A DNA stretch of 64,000 bases from Simiduia curdlanivorans (GCF_030409605.1 NZ_JAUFQG010000004.1:1412001-1476000); one strand, 5' to 3'; shown: positions 18,481-27,752, numbered from the stretch's first letter. Translations and numbers: made by a program. Notes: generated by a model not told the origin, from the sequence alone.

Positions 18481-18861
18481 ATGCGTCATCGTAAAAGTGG
18501 CCGTCAACTGAATCGTAACAGCTCACACCGTAAGGCTATGTTCAAGAACATGGCGATTTCTTTGGTTGAGCATGAACTGATTAAGACTACTTTGCCAAAG
18601 GCAAAGGAACTGCGCCGCGTCGTAGAGCCTTTGATCACTTTGTCAAAGACTGACAGTGTTGCAAACCGTCGTTTAGCGTTCAGCCGTCTGAACAATGATA
18701 AAGCGGTTGGTAAGCTGTTCAACGAACTAGGCCCACGCTTCGAAGGCCGCCCCGGCGGTTATGTTCGTATTTTGAAATGTGGTTTGCGTACCGGCGACAA
18801 GGCTCCTATGGCCTATGTTGAGTTGGTTGATCGCAATGCCAAGGTTGAAGCTGCTGAGTAA
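18481..18861 (+). CDS. rplQ: 50S ribosomal protein L17
   Basis: L17 is located near the tunnel exit. The product is 126 residues and starts MRHRKSGRQLNRNSSHRKAMF, which is diagnostic. It is the last gene of the alpha operon and is followed by a strong bidirectional terminator that ends the ribosomal-protein block. Confidence 0.98.
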   Translation: MRHRKSGRQLNRNSSHRKAMFKNMAISLVEHELIKTTLPKAKELRRVVEPLITLSKTDSVANRRLAFSRLNNDKAVGKLFNELGPRFEGRPGGYVRILKCGLRTGDKAPMAYVELVDRNAKVEAAE

Positions 18862-18875
18862 TTAGCGCTGAGATC

Positions 18876-18911
18876 AAAAAAAGGCCGAGCTTATGCTCGG
18901 CCTTTTTTTTG
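18876..18911 (+). terminator. Strong intrinsic terminator closing the ribosomal block
   Basis: An 8-bp perfect stem (18883-18890 with 18895-18902) with a TTAT loop is preceded by seven A and followed by nine T residues, so it can work in both directions. The next 240 bp to the TonB receptor hold no gene I can support. Confidence 0.95.
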
Positions 18912-19154
18912 CCCTCATTCTAGGCGTTAATATTTTTCTAATGGCAATCGCGACATTCGTCTTTCCTCGCGGTTCCTATGTCGGCATAGATATCCTTGAT
19001 TTTAAGGCGGAGTTACCAATTTGCGACAGACCCGTACAGCAAAAAGGCGCTCGAGTGAGCAAAGTCTTGTTGACGGTTTAGCGGCCGCTTAGCATGAGTG
19101 CTCATAATATTATCAGCCCTAATGTAGGTTGGTTAAAAATCACTGGAGATATCA

Positions 19155-21401
19155 ATGTTTAAGCCCCGTCTACTTTCCCAAGCGCTCGCTATGTCAGCGG
19201 TTAGTCTGTCCGCACCACATGTTCTGGCTCAAGACGCCGCCATCTTCGATATCGAAGAAGTTATCGTTACGGCGACCCGACGTGCAGAAGGCGTCCAGGA
19301 TATTCCCTATAACATTACAGCAGTGAATGGCGAAGCGCTCCGTGAGCTCGGCGCCACAAGCTTGTCAAAAATGGCCCAATTTGTTCCTGGTATGCAGATG
19401 GTTGATGCTGGTGCGCGCGGTACCAGCCTGGTGACCCTAAGGGGGATGAACATTGGAGGCTTACAAGCGTCAGAAAACCAAGGCGGTAAAGATGTCATTT
19501 CCCGTTATGTAAACGACACACCTTTATTAATCGACTTTAAACTCATCGACATTGAGCGGATTGAAGTGTTACGTGGTCCTCAGGGCACGCTTTACGGTCG
19601 TGGCGCCATGGGTGGTACCGTTCGTTATATCTTGAACAAGCCAAGCACTGAGGCTTTTGAAGGCGAAGTTTACGGCAAGATGTCGCAAAACGCCGAAAGT
19701 GACAGCCTGTCCTATGAAACCAATGCGATAGTAAATATTCCCTTGTCAGAAACGGTTGCGGCGCGCTTTGCCGTAGGCTATCTCGATGATGCGGGCTTTA
19801 TTGATTACACCGACGTGCTCACTCAACCAGGCATATCAAACAATTCCCGCGTTGTAAAAGATGCTAATAACGAACAAACCACTAGTGCTCGCGCTTCCTT
19901 GCGCTGGGAGCCTACCGAGGAGTTCTATGTACAAGCTAATTACTTCGTGCAAGATCAAGATGCAGGCGCGCGTCAGGCAGGTAATGAGCTTTATACCGGC
20001 AACAAATATCATTCCGCCATGCGTTACGTTGAGCCCTATGAAGCTAAAGATCAGCTTGCTAACGTAGAGTTTGATTGGAAAACCGATTATGTAGAGATTT
20101 TCTCCACTACTTCTTTAGCCAGTTTTACCGGTAGAGGTCAGCGCGATCAAACCGATCTATTGGTTGTGGATATTTGGCCTGGTTACGCCGATTTCCCAGA
20201 GTTTTCGGCGTTCACGCAAGAGCTTGATGATGTAGATACCTTAGTGCACGAGACGCGCTTCCTTTCTACGGGCGATGGCGCAATCGACTGGATCGCCGGC
20301 ATCTACTACGAGAATGAAGAGTCCGAAGGTTCGTCTACAGAGTACACGCCTGGGTATCAGGATTGGGCTGGTATCGATACCGGTTGGGGTGAGGTTGAAT
20401 ATCTAGCTACGAATAAGGATACCTTTACCGAAAAAGCGGTGTTTGGTGAGGTTACCTGGCACATCACCGATGCCATGCAGGTAACCGGTGGCTTACGTCG
20501 CTTCGAGCAAACCTTGAATATCAAAGAAGATTGTACATTACTCGCGATCTACAACTGGAATGGCACTCCTGGTGATGCTACAGAGCCCGAGTGTGATTCG
20601 GGTAAGGGCTCGGTTAAAGATTCTGTCGGTAAGCTCAATGTATCTTATGACCTTACCGAAGATATGATGGTGTATGGAACTTGGGCTGAAGGCTTCCGCC
20701 GCGGTGGAGTTAATATTGGGCCTGGCCTGCTTGCTAGTGAAAAAACCTACGCGCCAGACAAGGCTACAAACTATGAGCTAGGTTTGCGCTCTACTTGGGT
20801 TGATGGTCGAGTTACGGCTAATGCGGCGTTGTTTCAGATTGATTGGTCTGACTTGCAAGTACCCACCAAGTCTCAAGAAAATGCGTTAAACATTACTAAG
20901 AACGGTCAGGAAGGTCAGATTCGAGGCGTTGAATTAACCTTGCAGGCCTATGCAACAGAGCGACTTCGCCTTGATGGCTGGATAACTTTCTACGACACGC
21001 AGCTGACAGAGGATGCGCCTGAAATTAACGGTCTTGAGGGTGACGCCTTTCCAGGTGTACCAGAGTTGCAATTTAACTTAGCCGCTGATTACAGCATTCC
21101 GTTAGGTGCCGCTGAGTTAGTTCTTCGTGGTAACTACTACTGGAAAGACTCGGTAGCAACCCAGTTAAACGACACCATTGCTAACAACGGTGATTACGTT
21201 GAGCTCGATAGCTACGGCTTGCTCAACCTGAGCGCTGACTACGTGCAAGATCAATGGAATGTGAAGCTATTCATTGATAACGCAACTAATGAGTACTACG
21301 AGAATGGTGCACGTGGCGAAGCACGTTACGGTGATCGCGGTTCGTTCCGTTACGTGGGCAATCCACGCATGATAGGATTGGAAGCAGGTTACCGTTTCTA
21401 A
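19155..21401 (+). CDS. TonB-dependent outer-membrane receptor
   Basis: This 748-residue protein should be a TonB-dependent transporter: an N-terminal signal peptide (about 25 residues, cleaved near VLAQ-D), a TonB-box-like EEVIVTA motif, a plug domain with IERIEVLRGPQGTLYGRGAMGGTVRYI, and a 22-strand barrel ending in a terminal Phe (AGYRF). The class takes up siderophores, vitamins, glycans or lipophilic compounds; the substrate cannot be read from the sequence. The receptor stands alone with its own terminator, and a TPR-sulfotransferase gene follows in the same direction. ATG at 19155 with GGAG shortly upstream is well supported. Confidence 0.93.
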   Translation: MFKPRLLSQALAMSAVSLSAPHVLAQDAAIFDIEEVIVTATRRAEGVQDIPYNITAVNGEALRELGATSLSKMAQFVPGMQMVDAGARGTSLVTLRGMNIGGLQASENQGGKDVISRYVNDTPLLIDFKLIDIERIEVLRGPQGTLYGRGAMGGTVRYILNKPSTEAFEGEVYGKMSQNAESDSLSYETNAIVNIPLSETVAARFAVGYLDDAGFIDYTDVLTQPGISNNSRVVKDANNEQTTSARASLRWEPTEEFYVQANYFVQDQDAGARQAGNELYTGNKYHSAMRYVEPYEAKDQLANVEFDWKTDYVEIFSTTSLASFTGRGQRDQTDLLVVDIWPGYADFPEFSAFTQELDDVDTLVHETRFLSTGDGAIDWIAGIYYENEESEGSSTEYTPGYQDWAGIDTGWGEVEYLATNKDTFTEKAVFGEVTWHITDAMQVTGGLRRFEQTLNIKEDCTLLAIYNWNGTPGDATEPECDSGKGSVKDSVGKLNVSYDLTEDMMVYGTWAEGFRRGGVNIGPGLLASEKTYAPDKATNYELGLRSTWVDGRVTANAALFQIDWSDLQVPTKSQENALNITKNGQEGQIRGVELTLQAYATERLRLDGWITFYDTQLTEDAPEINGLEGDAFPGVPELQFNLAADYSIPLGAAELVLRGNYYWKDSVATQLNDTIANNGDYVELDSYGLLNLSADYVQDQWNVKLFIDNATNEYYENGARGEARYGDRGSFRYVGNPRMIGLEAGYRF

Positions 21402-21417
21402 TTACTGTTTTTTGTTA

Positions 21418-21446
21418 CAAAAAGGCGGCCTCGTGCCGCCTTTTTT
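21418..21446 (+). terminator. Intrinsic terminator after the TonB receptor
   Basis: AAAGGCGGC at 21421-21429 pairs with 21435-21443 around a 5-nt loop, followed by further T residues. It lies only about 20 bp before the next gene, so read-through or a separate promoter would be needed to express the sulfotransferase. Confidence 0.85.
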
Positions 21447-21463
21447 CTGGGAGTGAACGGCTG

Positions 21464-23068
21464 TTGGATACTCAAGTTGAATGGTCTGCATTGCTCGCCC
21501 AAAGTCGGCAAGCCATGTCAGAACAAAATTGGCCGCGACTAAATCAATGCTGCAAGGCGTGGTTAAGTCGCTGGCCAAATCATTCTGAAGGTCACTTTCT
21601 TGCAGGTGTGCTCGCCGGGCAATCAGAGAGATATCAACTTGCTGCGCGCGCCTTTGAACGCGCCTTAAGTCTAGATGAGCAGCGCTGTGACGCGGCGGTT
21701 CATCTGGCCCGTTGTTTAGTTCGAACAGCTGAGCATGGCCGCGCAGCCGAATTAGTTCGCATAGCGAGTCCGGATATACAAAGCAGTGCATTTCTGCTCG
21801 ATTTGGCCGGCTCGGTGTTGACCCACGTTGGGTGTCATCTAGAGGCGCTGCCTTATTTCACTAAAGCCGTTCAGCTAAAACCGTCGAATCCGCATTACTT
21901 AAGTAATCTCTCTGCGTGCGCACTGTTCAATGGCGAGATGTTATTGGCGCGCGATAGTCTCTTGAAAAATCTAGAATTAAGGCCGAAAGACGCACGTGCT
22001 TGGTGGCAGCTTTCACGCTTAAAGCAGAGCGCGCCTGAAGTCCTTAGCGGCCAAATTTGTCAATTTCTTTCTAGTTGGTCTGAACCACAAGATCTCGCTT
22101 ATGCTAATTATGGCTTAGGTAAGTTAGCGGAAGATGTCGATGATTGGGTGAGTGCTTCCCGTTATTATCAAGCGGCTGCAGCACAGGCAAAGTTAATCGC
22201 ACCGCCATATAATCAAGCAACAGAATCGGCTTTAGTTTCCGCTATTATTAAGCATTACGATGCCAGCTGGCTTGCCCAAGCTAAGCTCGCGGCAGTAAAA
22301 ATTAATGCGTCTGACGAAACGAATCCGCTCTTTATTGTTGGTTTACCGCGTACCGGCACCACACTGGTGGATGCAGTTCTGTGTGCCCACTCTGCAGTGT
22401 CTGGTGCAGGCGAGTTACAGTTTCTTGGTGTAGGTGTTAAGTCTTTGAGTGGAGTCTTAAGTGCAGACCCAATTAATGCCGACATAATGACGGCAATGGC
22501 GGGTGTTAATGCTGACAAGCTGGCTGAGCGTTATTGGCGTGAATCGAATTATTTGGGGCGATTAGGCCGTTATCGAACTGATAAGCTGCCCTTTAATTAT
22601 TACTACCTTGGGCTCATTGCAGCCGCTTTCCCGCGCGGGAAAATTGTCCATCTGACGCGCCACCCGCTTGACGCTTGCTTTGCCATCTATAAACAGTTGT
22701 TCGCCGGTGCCTATGCGTTTTCATACAACCTTGATGAGTTGGCGGAATACTATTTAGGTTATCACCGCTTGATGGCGCATTGGCGAAGTTTACTGGGCGA
22801 TCGCTTGGTCGAGGTTAGTTACGAAAATTTGGTTGCCAACCCAGAAGAGGAGATTCGATCATTATTGGTGCGGTTGGATTTACCGTTCGAGTCAGCCTGC
22901 CTCAATTTTCATCAGCAAAAAAACACCGTAGCAACAGCAAGTGCGGCGCAAGTGCGGGAAAAGCCGCATACGCGCTCCGTCGGTCGATGGCAGCACTTTA
23001 CCGAGTTAATGGCGCCGGTTAGAGAAAAATTAACCCAAGCCGGCGTGCTCCAATTTGCGCGTAATTGA
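21464..23068 (+). CDS. TPR-repeat sulfotransferase
   Basis: The 534-residue protein combines about 280 N-terminal residues of TPR-like helical pairs (for example ALPYFTKAVQLKPSNPHYLSNL) with a C-terminal sulfotransferase domain. The PAPS 5'-phosphosulfate loop FIVGLPRTGTTLVD lies near residues 289-302 and the 3'-phosphate motif KIVHLTRHPLDACF near 393-406. It probably transfers sulfate from PAPS to a protein, glycan or small molecule. I chose the TTG at 21464 (GGGAG at 21449-21453); an ATG at residue 18 is the main alternative. The gene ends 3 bp from the end of convergent uvrA. No signal peptide is visible, so it is probably cytoplasmic. Confidence 0.85.
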   Translation: MDTQVEWSALLAQSRQAMSEQNWPRLNQCCKAWLSRWPNHSEGHFLAGVLAGQSERYQLAARAFERALSLDEQRCDAAVHLARCLVRTAEHGRAAELVRIASPDIQSSAFLLDLAGSVLTHVGCHLEALPYFTKAVQLKPSNPHYLSNLSACALFNGEMLLARDSLLKNLELRPKDARAWWQLSRLKQSAPEVLSGQICQFLSSWSEPQDLAYANYGLGKLAEDVDDWVSASRYYQAAAAQAKLIAPPYNQATESALVSAIIKHYDASWLAQAKLAAVKINASDETNPLFIVGLPRTGTTLVDAVLCAHSAVSGAGELQFLGVGVKSLSGVLSADPINADIMTAMAGVNADKLAERYWRESNYLGRLGRYRTDKLPFNYYYLGLIAAAFPRGKIVHLTRHPLDACFAIYKQLFAGAYAFSYNLDELAEYYLGYHRLMAHWRSLLGDRLVEVSYENLVANPEEEIRSLLVRLDLPFESACLNFHQQKNTVATASAAQVREKPHTRSVGRWQHFTELMAPVREKLTQAGVLQFARN

Positions 23069-23071
23069 AAT

Positions 23072-25948
23072 TTAAGCTTTTGCTTTTTTAGTCTTAGTGC
23101 TTTTCGGCTTCGGCGCAGGGCCGGCTTTGGCCAACATGGGTTTCAAAAATTGACCCGTGTAAGACTGTTTAACTTTGGCAACATCCTCGGGTGTGCCCTG
23201 AGCGATAATTTCGCCACCGCCGCTGCCGCCTTCTGGCCCTAGGTCGACGATCCAATCCGCGGTTTTTATAACGTCTAAATTGTGTTCGATAACGACGACG
23301 GTATTGCCGTGATCGCGCAACCTATGCAGTACGTTTAATAGTTGTTGAATGTCGTAAAAATGCAGGCCGGTAGTCGGTTCATCGAGAATATAGAGGGTTT
23401 TACCTGTGTCGCGTTTAGATAGTTCTTTGGCGAGCTTGACCCTTTGCGCTTCGCCGCCAGACAGTGTTGTAGCGGCTTGGCCAAGGCGAATATAGGAAAG
23501 GCCAACATCCATCAATGTCTGTAATTTTTTCGCGATTGCAGGAACCGCGTCGAAAAATTCACGCGCATCCTCAACGGTAAGATCCAATACTTCATGAATG
23601 TTCTTACCCTTGAATTTTATTTCAAGGGTTTCGCGGTTGTAGCGTTTGCTTTTGCACACATCGCAAGGCACGTAGACATCGGGTAAAAAGTGCATTTCTA
23701 CTTTAGTGACGCCGTCGCCTTGGCAGGCCTCACAGCGGCCACCTTTCACGTTAAAGCTAAACCGGCCAGCTTTGTAGCCGCGCGAGCGCGCTTCTTGCGT
23801 GCCGGCAAAAATGTCGCGAATTGGGGTGAAAATACCGGTATAGGTTGCTGGGTTTGAACGCGGCGTGCGGCCAATCGGGCTTTGATCAATATCGACACAC
23901 TTGTCAAACTGATCCATGCCCTTAATGCTTTTATAGGGTGCAGGTTTTAGTGTGGTGGCCTTATTAAGTTCTGTTGCAGCGATGGGGTGCAGCGTTGCAT
24001 TCACCAACGTTGATTTACCAGAGCCTGATACCCCGGTTACACAGGTCATTAAACCTACCGGAATTGTCAGCGTGACATCTTTCAAGTTGTTGCCGGTGGC
24101 GCCAGAAAGTATCAGCTCTTGCTTGGGGTCATAGGGCGTGCGTTTGCTTGGAATCGCAATAGATTTTCGGCCAGAGAGGTAGTCCGCCGTGAGCGAATTC
24201 TTCGCCTTAAGTACTTGTTGGTAAGTGCCCGCTGCCACCACTTCGCCGCCATGCACGCCGGCACCAGGGCCAATATCTATGAGGTAGTCGGCGCTGCGAA
24301 TGGCATCTTCGTCGTGTTCTACCACGATCACCGTGTTACCCAGATCGCGTAGGTGCGTTAGCGTGCGAAGTAAGCGCTCATTATCGCGCTGGTGTAGGCC
24401 GATGGAGGGTTCGTCCAGAATGTACATTACGCCCACAAGGCCCGCACCAATCTGGCTGGCTAGCCTAATACGTTGCGCTTCGCCGCCGGATAGTGTTTCG
24501 GCGCTACGGCTAAGGGTTAGGTAATTGAGCCCAACATCGACCAGAAAGCGAAATCGATCCTGCAGCTCTTTCAGAATCTTACTGGCAATTTCTTGTTTAC
24601 TGCCGGCAAATTTGAGCTTATTAAAATAATCGTAGGCCTCGCCCACCGGAAGGTTGGTAATTTCGGGTAGCGGTCGGTTGTCGATAAACACATTGCGCGC
24701 ATCTTTGCGTAAACGTGTGCCTTCACATTCCGGGCAACTTTGATGGGACAGAAATTTAGTCAGATCTTCGCGCACCATTTGCGAATCCGTATCGCGGTAA
24801 CGGCGCTCCATATTGGGCATGACGCCTTCGAAACAGTGGGTGCGCTGGTAGATGTCGCCGCGGTCATTGACATAGCGAAAGGAAATTTCCGTTTCGCCTG
24901 AGCCTTTTAACACTGCATCGCGATCTTTTTTGCGCAATTTCTTCCAGGGTGTATCGATAGAAAATTTATAGTGCTCGGCGATGGAGGTGAGCATGTGGAA
25001 GTAATAAACGTTTCTACGATCCCAGCCGCGAATGGCACCTTCGGCGAGGGTGAGCTCTTCATCGTGGACAATTTTTTCTTCGTCGAAGTATTGGCGCATA
25101 CCAAGACCGTCGCAGCTTGGGCAGGCGCCGGCGGGGCTGTTAAATGAAAATAGGCGCGGTTCGAGTTCTGCGAGGCTGTAATCGCAAATAGGGCAGGCGT
25201 GTTTGGCGCTAAAAATGCGGTCTGCACCATCGCCATCCATGTAGCTGATCATGGCTTGGCCCTCGGCCAAGTTCAGTGCTGTCTCGAAAGATTCCGCCAG
25301 TCTAAGCTGCAAGTCATCTTTAACTTTAAAACGGTCAACCACGACATCAATTGCGTGCTTTTTCTTTTTATCTAATGCCGGCGCATCGTCCAGATCAACC
25401 ACAAGGCCGTCGATGCGAGCGCGAATAAATCCATCGCGTTTTAATTGCTCGAGTATATGTAAGTGCTCACCTTTGCGGTCTCGCACTAGGGGCGCCAGCA
25501 GCATGATTTTTGTGCCTTCGGGCAAAGCCAAAACCTGGTCGACCATTTCGCTGACGGTTTGAGCGGCCAAAGGCTCGCCGTGAATAGGGCAGCGAGGCTC
25601 GCCAACGCGAGCGTAAAGTAGGCGCAGGTAATCATAGATTTCGGTGATGGTGCCCACGGTGGAGCGCGGGTTATGTGAGGTGGACTTTTGCTCGATGGAA
25701 ATGGCCGGGCTGAGGCCCTCCACATGGTCGACATCGGGCTTGTCCATCATCGATAAGAATTGGCGCGCGTAAGTCGATAGAGATTCGACGTAGCGGCGCT
25801 GGCCTTCTGCGTAGAGGGTGTCAAAGGCTAAGGAAGACTTGCCGGAACCGGAGAGCCCCGTGACGACGACGAGTTTGTCTCTAGGAATATCGAGATCGAT
25901 ATTTTTTAGGTTGTGGGTGCGTGCGCCTCTAACTTGAATAGTATCCAC
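23072..25948 (-). CDS. uvrA: Excinuclease ABC subunit A
   Basis: UvrA is the damage-recognising ATPase of nucleotide excision repair. The 958-residue product starts with GTG (25946-25948 on the complement) as MDTIQVRGARTHNLKNIDLDI. Two ABC ATPase modules are seen: Walker A GLSGSGKSSLAFD and GVSGSGKSTLVNA, with signatures LSGGEAQRIRLA and LSGGEAQRVKLAKEL. Zinc modules include CPICDY...CPSCDGLG and CEACQGDG...CDVCKSKRYN. The C-terminus is a Lys-rich tail. A promoter lies immediately upstream. In Pseudomonas the divergent neighbour is an MFS gene and ssb; here a curli locus lies in between. Confidence 0.98.
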   Translation of the reverse strand: MDTIQVRGARTHNLKNIDLDIPRDKLVVVTGLSGSGKSSLAFDTLYAEGQRRYVESLSTYARQFLSMMDKPDVDHVEGLSPAISIEQKSTSHNPRSTVGTITEIYDYLRLLYARVGEPRCPIHGEPLAAQTVSEMVDQVLALPEGTKIMLLAPLVRDRKGEHLHILEQLKRDGFIRARIDGLVVDLDDAPALDKKKKHAIDVVVDRFKVKDDLQLRLAESFETALNLAEGQAMISYMDGDGADRIFSAKHACPICDYSLAELEPRLFSFNSPAGACPSCDGLGMRQYFDEEKIVHDEELTLAEGAIRGWDRRNVYYFHMLTSIAEHYKFSIDTPWKKLRKKDRDAVLKGSGETEISFRYVNDRGDIYQRTHCFEGVMPNMERRYRDTDSQMVREDLTKFLSHQSCPECEGTRLRKDARNVFIDNRPLPEITNLPVGEAYDYFNKLKFAGSKQEIASKILKELQDRFRFLVDVGLNYLTLSRSAETLSGGEAQRIRLASQIGAGLVGVMYILDEPSIGLHQRDNERLLRTLTHLRDLGNTVIVVEHDEDAIRSADYLIDIGPGAGVHGGEVVAAGTYQQVLKAKNSLTADYLSGRKSIAIPSKRTPYDPKQELILSGATGNNLKDVTLTIPVGLMTCVTGVSGSGKSTLVNATLHPIAATELNKATTLKPAPYKSIKGMDQFDKCVDIDQSPIGRTPRSNPATYTGIFTPIRDIFAGTQEARSRGYKAGRFSFNVKGGRCEACQGDGVTKVEMHFLPDVYVPCDVCKSKRYNRETLEIKFKGKNIHEVLDLTVEDAREFFDAVPAIAKKLQTLMDVGLSYIRLGQAATTLSGGEAQRVKLAKELSKRDTGKTLYILDEPTTGLHFYDIQQLLNVLHRLRDHGNTVVVIEHNLDVIKTADWIVDLGPEGGSGGGEIIAQGTPEDVAKVKQSYTGQFLKPMLAKAGPAPKPKSTKTKKAKA

Positions 25949-25981
25949 TGACAGCAGTTCTCATAACGTAGAAAACTCAAC

Positions 25982-26010
25982 AGTATATCTATCCGCCTAG
26001 GCGATGTCAG
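25982..26010 (-). promoter_or_regulatory. Sigma70 promoter of uvrA
   Basis: On the complement, CTGACA (26005-26010) and TATACT (25982-25987) are spaced by 17 bp, each five of six matches to consensus. The expected start is near 25975, about 27 nt before the GTG. The promoter begins only 5 bp after the stem of the curlin-gene terminator. A TACTGT half-site overlaps the -10, but the opposite half expected for a LexA box is poor. Confidence 0.75.
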
Positions 26011-26014
26011 GAAC

Positions 26015-26036
26015 AAGGGGCCTTTCGGCCCCTTTT
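26015..26036 (-). terminator. Intrinsic terminator after the csgA-like gene
   Basis: AAGGGGCC (26015-26022) pairs perfectly with 26027-26034 around a TTTC loop. Both flanks have short A/T runs, so it can act in either direction. It ends the curli transcript just before the uvrA promoter. Confidence 0.8.
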
Positions 26037-26038
26037 AA

Positions 26039-27157
26039 TCAGTTTTGGGTTACGACCGCATTATTGCCGGCACCGCCAGACTGCATAATGGTGGCGTAAT
26101 CGTAGGCGCCCGTTTGTTGAATCAAGGCTGTATTGCTCAAGCCCGCTTGGCCTAGGCCGGTTTGATCCACAAGTGCGGTATTGCCCATGCCGCCTTGATC
26201 AATCATGGCCTCGTTGTAATCGCCTGCCTGTACCGCTTGCGCGTAACCGGCTTCGCCATACTGGTCAATTTGCGCAACGTCCGCGGTGCCATTTTGATCC
26301 ACGTAAGCGCTATTGAACTGCCCTTCCTGATTGACGATGGCCAAATGAATGCCGAGCGGCCCCTGCATAATGGTGGCGTCGTTAAACTCACCGGCTTGTG
26401 CAGTATAGGCTTCGCTGCCGAAAGAGCCTGATTGCGTGGTGCTCGCCGTGTTGCCAGTGCCGGTTTGGCTGATGTCTGCTATGGCGTAATCGGAGATGGC
26501 ATTCTGATCAATGGTGGCCAAATGTGACGAGCCTTCTTGGCTAATGCTGGCGCTGGCAACCCAGGCATCATCTTGGTAAATCGCGGCGGATTGTGCGAAG
26601 CCTGTTTGGAAAATATAGGCATCGTCTAGCAGCGTATTGGTTTGCTGGATGTAGGCGTCTGAACCTTCGGTCTCGACCTGTTCGATCTCGGCATTGTTGA
26701 CTTCAGCATTTTCTTGAACGATGGCGCTGGTTGAGGAAAAAGCGAAGGTTTGGGTGATGCTGGCCGTATTGCCCGCAGCGCTTATCTGATCTATGTCTGC
26801 GCTGCTATCGTCGGAAATAAGCTCCTGCACAATGTCGGCGCCATTGTCTTCGCCTTCTTGAGTAATAGTGGCGCTGGCAAACCAGCTATCTTCTTGGAAG
26901 ATGGAGGCGCGGTTAGCCGTGCCGGTAGTGTCGATGGTTGCCGTCATCGCATTGGTGCTGTTGGCTTGCACAACTGATGCACCATTGCTATCGCCTGATT
27001 GAGTTACCGACGCGGTGGCGTCTTGGACATTTACCTGGTCAATGGTGACATCGTTTAAGTCACCGAATTGGGTGCTGTCTGCGATGTTGTTATCTGCAAT
27101 GGCCTGTACCGATGCCAGAGAAATTGCAAGAGCCAAAGGGGTAAGTAGCTTTTTCAT
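26039..27157 (-). CDS. csgA: Very large curlin-repeat protein (CsgA-like major subunit)
   Basis: The 372-residue product has a signal peptide (MKKLLTPLALAISLASVQA) and then an almost unbroken series of about 15 imperfect curlin repeats of 21-25 residues with the pattern Gln-x-Gly-x2-Asn-x-Ala-x5-Gln, such as QSGDSNGASVVQ, QEGQFNSAYVDQ and QAGDYNEAMIDQ. E. coli CsgA has five repeats in about 130 mature residues, so this subunit is nearly three times larger. Some repeats replace Gly by Asp/Glu (QEDSWFASATITQ). It should be secreted through CsgG and polymerise as extracellular amyloid. It lies 22 bp after csgB with its own start and ends in NAVVTQN. The csgA name rests on repeats and context. 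Confidence 0.85.
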   Translation of the reverse strand: MKKLLTPLALAISLASVQAIADNNIADSTQFGDLNDVTIDQVNVQDATASVTQSGDSNGASVVQANSTNAMTATIDTTGTANRASIFQEDSWFASATITQEGEDNGADIVQELISDDSSADIDQISAAGNTASITQTFAFSSTSAIVQENAEVNNAEIEQVETEGSDAYIQQTNTLLDDAYIFQTGFAQSAAIYQDDAWVASASISQEGSSHLATIDQNAISDYAIADISQTGTGNTASTTQSGSFGSEAYTAQAGEFNDATIMQGPLGIHLAIVNQEGQFNSAYVDQNGTADVAQIDQYGEAGYAQAVQAGDYNEAMIDQGGMGNTALVDQTGLGQAGLSNTALIQQTGAYDYATIMQSGGAGNNAVVTQN

Positions 27158-27179
27158 ATCATCTTCCTCGTTGATGGGG

Positions 27180-27752
27180 TTACTGCAGTTGTCTGACGCT
27201 CACCTGCTGGTGATCGCCATATTGGGTTATCGTGCTGGCGTGATTGCTACCAGTTTGGTCAACAATGGCGGCATTGTAATTACCGCTTTGAATCACGAGT
27301 GCTTGGTTTTGATTGCCGTGTTGGCTGATATCAGCGTTGTTGCCATAGCCATTTTGTTGAACTGTGGCTTTGTTTAGCGAGCCGTTTTGTAGAATGTGGG
27401 CGATATTGTGATCGCCGTTCTGTTCGCTAAAGGCTGTATTTTGTGCGCCAATTTGCTCTGCGTTAACAACGTTAGCCAGCCCTACTTGGCTAATAATTAA
27501 CTCGTTCTCGATGCCGGACTGGGACGCAATAATATTGTTGTCATTGCCAACCTGACTCGCTATTGCGAGATTGTTGAACGCGTAATTTTCAAGGTCGACA
27601 TTAAAACTTTCGATGTCGATCGCTTTACCGTCAATGTCTGGTGAGGCTTGTACACTCGTGTTAATTAACATTGAAAGGCAAAGCGAAAGGGCGAGCGCGA
27701 GCAGCTTAGGTTCAACTATTTTTATTATTTTCCGAACGGTCGCTATTTTCAT
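27180..27752 (-). CDS. csgB: Curlin-repeat protein (CsgB-like nucleator)
   Basis: From the ATG at 27752 the product is 190 residues with a long signal peptide (about 36 residues) and around six to seven curlin repeats, for example QNGDHNIAHILQ, QNGYGNNADISQ and QSGNYNAAIVDQ. An upstream in-frame ATG at 27806 would add 18 polar residues; the AGGG about nine bases before 27752 favours the shorter form. Its position before the larger curlin gene and its more regular, shorter repeat array suggest the minor subunit that nucleates fibre growth. The C-terminus QVSVRQLQ is more basic than the rest, as in CsgB. The 187 bp upstream of the start are AT-rich and probably hold its promoter. Confidence 0.8.
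   Translation of the reverse strand: MKIATVRKIIKIVEPKLLALALSLCLSMLINTSVQASPDIDGKAIDIESFNVDLENYAFNNLAIASQVGNDNNIIASQSGIENELIISQVGLANVVNAEQIGAQNTAFSEQNGDHNIAHILQNGSLNKATVQQNGYGNNADISQHGNQNQALVIQSGNYNAAIVDQTGSNHASTITQYGDHQQVSVRQLQ

Noticed and set aside
18893..19081. Small hydrophobic ORF after rplQ (62 codons)
   Set aside because: It begins inside the terminator stem, lacks a ribosome-binding site and shows no family-like motif; probably chance.
25960..25990. LexA/SOS box before uvrA
   Set aside because: Only one half (TACTGT) fits; the opposite half does not form CTG-N10-CAG, so I do not annotate it.
26039..27752. Dense short repeats as a CRISPR or tandem DNA array
   Set aside because: The repetition is at protein level in two continuous curlin genes with signal peptides; DNA units are not identical and have no spacer structure.
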